Source: Anastatus disparis (taxonomy: Eukaryota > Arthropoda > Insecta > Hymenoptera > Eupelmidae). From it: DNA of 64,000 bases. Below are positions 58,457 to 64,000 of this stretch, piece by piece. The stretch spans positions 1,270,001 to 1,334,000 of the forward strand of contig JAFFSR010000353.1 of NCBI GenBank assembly GCA_017163975.1, given 5' to 3'. The position numbers were made by a program, and so were the translations under genes. The notes beneath the pieces were generated by a model, which saw only the letters and a program-made list of their open reading frames with translations, was not told where the DNA came from and did no database searches. Position 1 is the first letter of the stretch, and every line of letters starts with the position of its first letter.

Positions 58457-59154
58457 GCAGGAGAGGCTATGAGCTTCGGGTCACAGATCTTGACGAAACT
58501 TTGGGATATATTTTTAGGTATCAAAATATGAGTAAAGCCAGAGCGGTACGGTCTATCGCTTCAAAAAACTGAAATTATAGACGTTTCCAGTCTTATTTTA
58601 AGAAAAATGTAAAAAAAGCTCTTAATTAAAGTGTGAATAATCCAGTCTAGAAATGTCTTTAATAAATCAAAAGGGACTAAAATAAAAGTACAGAAAGCAA
58701 GCTTTAATTTTCCGTTTTCAGAATTAAAAAATAATAAATAGAACCAGAGATATGTTTGTTCAAAATTAAGAAGCAAGAAAGCACCAAAAATCACCAAATC
58801 ACTGTCCTCTAGAATTTAGATGATTTTTGGTACTTTCTTGCTGCTCAACTTTGAACAAACATATCTCTGGTTCTAATTATTATTTTTTAATTCTGAAAAC
58901 GGCAAATTAAAGCTTACTTTCTGTACTTTTATTTTAGTTGTTAATTTATTAAACACATTTCTAGACTGAATTATTCACACTTTATTTAGGAGCTTTTTTT
59001 CTACAATTTTCTTAAAATAAGATTAGAAACGTCTATAATTTCAGTTTTTCCAAGCGTTAGACCGTACCGCTCTAGCTTTACTCATATTTTGGTACCTAAA
59101 AACATTTCAAAGTGTCATCAAGATCTGTGACCTGAAGCTCATAGTCCCTCCTGG
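58457..59154. mobile_element. nested foldback element with TAA target
   Basis: GCAGGAGAGGCTATGAGCTT and the inverse GAAGCTCATAGTCCCTCCTGG, flanked by TAA on both sides. Same layout as 32757-33722 (shares CGGGTCAC and TCAAAATATG). Long arms pair through GAACAAACATATCTCTGGTT. PIF/Harbinger-type target size (inferred). Confidence 0.8.
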
Positions 59155-59533
59155 TAAGATATTGTTATAAAACGAAAAATGCAGTGCGAAGTAGAGCCAG
59201 CGTAAGCATATGTATATGTCATTCTTTAATATTACTTTCTCTGTCACACTTAGGAAAAATACTCATATGTTTACATCGGCATTTTTCGTTTTATAACAAT
59301 ATTTTAGATTTTTCAAACAGGATTAGCACCAATAATTATTCTACATATAAATGGCTAGTGTCTTTGACAACATTTAAAGTATATTATTGTCTCGGTAAAT
59401 TGTAAATCGCTGTATAAAATAGTACATTGTGTACCAAGGGCGCAAAATAGGGGATTCCGGCCAGAGTGCGAATAAGCGCCAGAGCGAAGTGAGGTTTTTT
59501 TTTATCCAAAGAGTGAAAAATTCGATTTCTATG

Positions 59534-59607
59534 CTTGTCAAGCGGGCGCAAAATAGTACATTTGCGCCCTAGGGCGGAAATGTACTATTTTGCGCCCGCT
59601 TGACAAG
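59534..59607. repeat. 74-bp near-perfect palindrome
   Basis: Symmetric about CCCT|AGGG at 59570/59571. The 37-bp arms (CTTGTCAAGCGGGCGCAAAA...) differ at one position (59564 against 59577). Confidence 0.95.
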
Positions 59608-59810
59608 TCGAATTTTGCTCCCTGTAAGTCGAAAAAAATTTTATATTTTTCTCTCACCTGATCGCAGTGCCACCGTATATCGAGCGGTGAATGGTTACAA
59701 CCGCCTCTTAAGAAATTTCCAATCTTCAAATCTTTAATTAATTTAACTGTATTTAATTGAACCATGTAATCAATTTTGAAGAATAATTTTTGTCATTAAA
59801 ATTTTTTTAG

Positions 59811-60083
59811 AGTTATTTATGGCAGTTATTGAAAGCGATATCATTTTGTCACGTAAATCGCATATTACACAGAGATTTAAAACCTCAGAACCTTTTAATT
59901 GACCATGAAGGTTACTTAAAACTTGCTGACTTTGGGTTGGCTAGATCGTTTGGAGTTCCAGTACGAACCTTTACCCATGAAGTTGTGACCTTATGGTATA
60001 GAGCACCAGAAATTCTTTTAGGCACAAAATTATATTCCACAGCTGTTGATGTTTGGAGTATTGGTTGCATTTTCGCTGAAATG
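59811..60083 (+). CDS. Cdk2: CDK2 internal exon (catalytic and activation loops)
   Basis: Acceptor TTTTTTTAG|AGTTAT, phase 0. Encodes [11 protein letters not shown] (catalytic Asp and Lys), then [20 protein letters not shown] (DFG; the activating Thr in [18 protein letters not shown]) and [16 protein letters not shown]...[17 protein letters not shown] and GCIFAEM are CDK2-like; CDK1 has [20 protein letters not shown] and GTIFAEL. The donor ATG|GTTCGT is weak, so the exon end is less certain. The C-lobe exons are beyond the window or lost. The reading frame is intact across 91 codons, which supports a live gene, but a fragment duplicate cannot be excluded. Confidence 0.88.
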
Positions 60084-60212
60084 GTTCGTATTTTTAAAGA
60101 TTTGAAAATTATTTTTTTTCTTTCTATCAATGACATAATAATACCTTAGATGAAACGGATTTAATATGGATTTTTGAAATATACATTCATAATCATTTAT
60201 AAAGATAAATAT
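60084..60212 (+). other. start of CDK2 downstream intron
   Basis: AT-rich, no coding signal, until the TTAA element at 60213. Confidence 0.5.
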
Positions 60213-60262
60213 TTAAGGAGATGTAAAACCGACACTACACCTGTATTCATGAATATTGCCTA

Positions 60263-60444
60263 CACTGTTAGAAAAACTTAAAATTCAATGCAAATTTAAT
60301 GCAAAACTGGAAGCTTGCTTCAAGCGTGTACATGAAAATTAATAATTTCACCGTAATTTTAATGTAAATTTGCATGAAATTTAAAGTAAAAATATAAATT
60401 TCATAAATGTACTGGAAGCAAAATTCAATTGTTTTTAACAGTGT
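60263..60444. mobile_element. 182-bp CACTGTT-end MITE with TA target
   Basis: CACTGTTAGAAAAACTTAAA and TTTTTAACAGTG, flanked by TA on both sides. The short relative of the 3-kb element at 53906. Confidence 0.82.
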
Positions 60445-62051
60445 ACCTTTTCATTTTATTGCAAATTTTCCGAAAAACAAATGCATTAGCTTGTATTAAT
60501 TACCATGAAGATCATTCAGTTAAATTTTTAAATAAATTCGTTCATTAGTTTTTAAGAATCTTGGATTTTTGGTACAATAACAAAAAAAATTAATATATAA
60601 TGTTGGAACTCAAAGTTCTTAGAAACTAATGAATGAATTTATTTAAAAATTTAACTGAATGATGTTGATGGTAAATAATACGAGCTAATGCATTTTTTTC
60701 CGAAAATTTTGCAATCAGATGGAAAGATAGTCAATAATCATGAGTACAATAGTCCAGTCATTGAAGCATTTCAGCTGGAAATTTTGTCGGTTAGGATGGA
60801 TTAACATGAAAATTTGTCAGTAGGTAAAGAATAGTCCAAAAAACAAAAGTTATATAATGCCGATGTGCGCTTTTGCCCAGGGGTCGGGAGCCGCCTCTTC
60901 TCGGGGGCGGTGAGAAAAAAAAAAACCATATAATTCGATGTAAAAATCAATTTAAAGCAAAAAGTTTTTAATAAGTTTTTTTGTTAAAAGGATACTTTTC
61001 GAGCTATAGGTGATTGAAAACATAGATTTTTAGTGTAAAAAAGCATGTTTTGTGATGGTTTTTCATGAAATAACTTGAAAAGTTTTAATTTTATCAAAAA
61101 ACTCATAAGAAACAAAAATAAAGCTTGTAAAAAAAACGATTCCATTTTTAATCAATATTTTATATACAATACATAAGGAATTATAAATTATTGAATATTA
61201 ATAATGTTACGCTTGAAACTTTAAGAGCAATATTCAACGTTAAATAACAGAAAAATGGCATACTTTTTGAGAAAAATGTATATAATATGTTTTGAAGGTA
61301 TTAAGATTATCTTTTAAATCAATTTTGTTTTAAGTCAATAGTATAAAAATTAAAGGAGTTACAAGGAAAATAAAATTATTTTATATAGTTTGACAATAAA
61401 ATTTCAATATTAAAACCACTGTCATTAAGACAGGTATTAAAATATAAAGAAATCCTTTTAGGGTTTTTCTTATTTAGGTACCAACTATGTGTTCTAGAAG
61501 TTTCAGCAATTTAGGATGCTTATTTTTAAAAAAAATCAAATTTATATAAAAAAAAATTTTTTATTTTTCAAAAATTTATCCTTTTTTTAAAATATTTCAA
61601 TAATTAACAGATGTACGTAAAAAGTACTAAAGTTAAAAAATATAGCTTTTTTTCATGAATATTTTGCTTTTCTTTTTATTTTTGTTCGATAAAAATCAAC
61701 TGAGATATCAGTGTTAGAATTCTGTAATCAGAGCCAAGTACCACCTATTTTTGGCCCTTCAAACTAAAAAATCTCAAAAAATAAAACTTTTTAAAAATTG
61801 ATATTTACATGACTTAAAGATAATACAATTACCTACAAAATCCATTTTGGAACAATTAAAAAGCTTAAAAATTAGCAGAGTTATCATAAAAAAACCAATT
61901 GTACTTTTTCAGTAAAATTTTCGGAGCGCATAAATTCGTTTATTTTCGAGTATTTTAGATACGTACATATAAATATTTTACAGTTTCTTTGAGTCTGTAC
62001 GGTATATAGCTTCTATTCTTTTCAGTTCCTATATGTATATTTTGTAAGTGG

Positions 62052-62109
<58 letters not shown>

Positions 62110-62181
62110 CATATAAGTATAAACTTAGGTAGAAGAAAAGAAATGAGACTATGTAGCTTGCCGATTTGATATGGGACTGTG

Positions 62182-62639
62182 AAAGATATACAAATTAATA
62201 AATTAGAGAAAGTTAATTTATCTACGTATTTAGAAAATATGCGTTACCAGACCTTTATTAAGGCTACAACTAAAAATAGCGCTGTAAAATTGTCATCATT
62301 AGTTCCAACAGTTGATGCTTTATGCGAACATTTTAAAAGAGTATATTTGCAAACGCAAATATGGTTAGGAAATAAAAATATTCTTCCGACAAATTGGGGA
62401 TGGTCCATAAAGATGGTTTTTTACAGCCTACAAGAATGCTAAACCATCCTGCACCAGAACAGCTTCTAAGAATGATTTTTTGCAACTGTAAGACTACTTG
62501 CGGTGCTAATTGCAGTTGCAGAAAATTAGGATTATTTTGTAACTCGACATGTGGAACATGCTCCGGTGACAATTGTTTAAACTGCCCTCCGATTACAGAT
62601 CCAGGAGAAGAAGAAGAAGTCAAAATTGATAATGAATAG
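62182..62639 (+). pseudogene. C-terminal part of a transposon protein with Cys-rich tail
   Basis: First frame: LENMRYQTFIKATTKNSAVK, then TVDALCEHFKRVYLQTQIWL and LPTNWGW. A one-base shift near 62398 moves the rest to a second frame: HKDGFLQPTRMLNHPAPEQL followed by CNCKTTCGANCSCRKLGLFC and STCGTCSGDNCLNCPP, ending in acidic GEEEEVKIDNE. The order 'NWGW - APE(E/Q)LL - CNCK..C..CSCRK.GL.C...C..C.G..C.N' is a widespread tail of uncharacterised arthropod and cnidarian element proteins, probably zinc binding. The bulk of the protein is missing. Whether the tail belongs to the same family as the ORF at 29269 is open. Confidence 0.6.
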
Positions 62640-62884
62640 AATTTAAAAAAATTTGTTTAAAATTTAAGTGAAATATTTGTATTTTTTTATGTTGTTCTTA
62701 TAATAATAATAATAATTTTTAAATTATGATAGTCTTATAATTTTAACCATAAATAGTCATTTTTAAATGTAAAATACTTAAATATATTCTAAATTCTATA
62801 ATAAGACATAAAAAATATATTATTAATAGAATAAAAATTATTAAATTATTAAAAGTACTAAAGACTCGTTTTTTTGGCATTTTA

Positions 62885-63335
62885 TCATCAAGGGTTGTTT
62901 TTAAGGGTTGAAATGTTACAATAAAATAAAAATCATTATAAACTGTGAAAAAATGTCTAATTTAATATAAATATGTCATTACAAAATAATTTACATGTTC
63001 AAAATTATTTTTTTCTATTTTTCATCGTAAGGGGTAGTTTTTAAGGGTTGAAATAATGTAATAAATTAAAAATTATATCATAAACTTAAAACGTTAATAT
63101 TTTTCCATAATTGTATCATAAAAATATTTTTTAATATTAAAAACTATATATGCTCTTTTTATTAAGTCAAAGGGGTGGTTTTTAAGGGTTGTAAAAATGC
63201 TTAATATCATTAATTATGTTCCACAATATTAAGCAATACTTATTTTAGACATTCCAAGATTATTTTAATTATTCATAAGCGTAAATCGTCATTTTTACTA
63301 TTTTTCAACTTTAAGGGTAGTTTTTACCCTTTAAA
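62885..63335 (+). repeat. four direct repeats near the right end
   Basis: AAGGGGTAGTTTTTAAGGGT or close variants at about 62889, 63027, 63168 and 63312, spaced 138-144 bp. They precede the element's right end by 150 bp, so they may be subterminal protein-binding sites. Confidence 0.75.
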
Positions 63336-63503
63336 GAAAAAGCGCACCTCGCCGATATATAACTTTTGATCTGTAGGGTAATATAAACTTAATCCTAAAG
63401 TTTTATGAAAATCGGTGCTAACCGAAAGAATTTCCAGGTTATACCCTATTTTTGCCTATAATGACTGGACTACAAGTATTGTGTCCATTTTACATCTCCT
63501 TAA

Positions 63504-64000
63504 ACGCTCTCACAGATGACTTTCAGAATTGTAAACTGAAGACTACACCTGTACAAATAAATATTGACTATATTTCCATTTAATTGCAAAATTTTTGGAA
63601 AAGAAATAAAAAAAAAATGAATGCATTAACTTGTTAGTCCGGAAGCCCAGTATATTTTTAAAAAAATGATAAGCATAAAGCTAATTTTTTGTGTATAGCT
63701 TCGTTACACGAAGACGCCTAAATTGTTTATTTATGAAAATATTGTATAACGTTAAGTTTAGCTCCCAGTAGCCGTCAAACATTTCGAATTAATGAGAGCC
63801 ATAAATTGACAAGCATCAACTTATTATTTAGTTCAATTTCAAGATAAATTAGTGAAAAGTACAAAATAATGCTTGTTCTACAAACTCAATAGTATCCACG
63901 ACGAGTCCCCACTCCCAATATGTCATAGTTAATTGGACCTGGATATTGATAAGCATAAGCTAATTTTTATACCATTGTTTAATAAAATTATATTAAATTT
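63504..64000. other. MITE remnant and AT-rich end
   Basis: GACTACACCTGTACAAATAA (63541) is a decayed piece of the GGGGATGT family. GATAAGCATAAAGCTAATTT at 63669 and a near copy at 63949 are direct repeats. No gene seen. Confidence 0.45.

Larger units (their letters stand above)
58271..59711. mobile_element. TTAA foldback element filling the CDK2 intron
   Basis: TTAAGAGGCGGTCGGAACCA and its inverse GGTTACAACCGCCTCTTAA, TTAA on both sides. The arms share GTGGCACTG and GATCAGGTGAGAGAAAAAT and stay complementary for about 190 bp. A second foldback (58457-59154) and a 74-bp palindrome lie inside. It accounts for about 90% of the 1.6-kb intron. Confidence 0.87.
60750..63470. mobile_element. 2.7-kb TAGTCCAGTC element carrying a coding tail
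   Basis: TAGTCCAGTCATT at the left and AATGACTGGAC at the right, flanked by TACAA on both sides (60745-60749, 63471-63475). Joining the flanks restores the host MITE exactly. Contains a broken plus-strand ORF at 62182-62639, a TA run at 62067-62104 and four direct repeats near the right end. The superfamily is unknown to me. Confidence 0.78.
60213..63503. mobile_element. GGGGATGT-family TTAA MITE split by two insertions
   Basis: TTAAGGAGATGTAAAACCGA at the left and CCATTTTACATCTCCTTAA at the right. Taking out 60263-60444 and 60750-63470 leaves about 380 bp, the usual size of this family. Confidence 0.88.

Overview
This window reads as AT-rich arthropod nuclear DNA, most likely insect. The exons have spliceosomal introns, and there are Jockey-like LINEs, a Gypsy-type LTR element, Tc1-like and TTAA-target DNA elements and long dinucleotide runs. 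The order cannot be fixed from sequence; a hymenopteran is only a weak guess. Nearly everything here is mobile-element-derived. Only the two CDK2 exons near the right end, and perhaps a small MADF-domain gene, look like ordinary host coding sequence.

Layout. 1-5930: two LINE copies head to head, with two 281-bp 5' UTR monomers between them and a TTAA foldback element inside the right-hand ORF2. 6315-11528 (minus) and 41278-48672 (plus): two inverted, degenerate copies of a segment of the spliceosomal helicase gene Brr2 fused to an unrecognised module. The plus copy carries a full Gypsy element (43406-47888, 4-bp TSD). The minus copy carries only one LTR of it, within a 544-bp tract that is identical between the copies by eye. 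12117-12773: small MADF gene. 13525-13790 and 35300-39110: fragments of an ACF1/BAZ1A-like gene on either side of a 20.6-kb inverted-repeat element (13803-34430) bounded by an 8-bp direct repeat. The arms of that element are arrays of ~154-bp units, each carrying a YY1/Pho-like motif. They are interrupted by several younger foldback elements, and the 2.6-kb core begins with a run of strong hairpins. 39160-40972: a small TIR element, a LINE tail and a broken Tc1-like transposase.

49460-57744: microsatellites, a tRNA-like-bearing element and a deep nest of non-autonomous elements. 58028-60083: two CDK2 exons whose intron is almost filled by a foldback element. 60213-63503: a short TTAA element split by a 2.7-kb element that encodes the Cys-rich tail of a transposon protein.

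Functional reading: CDK2 is the only clear cellular gene and is incomplete here. The Brr2, ACF1, LINE, Gypsy and Tc1 sequences all carry stops, frameshifts or lost splice sites. The most notable material is structural: the giant foldback with its motif array and hairpin core, the conversion-like tract joining the two Brr2 copies, and foldback elements carrying a 74-nt tRNA-like module in both arms. All identities and alignments were made by eye.
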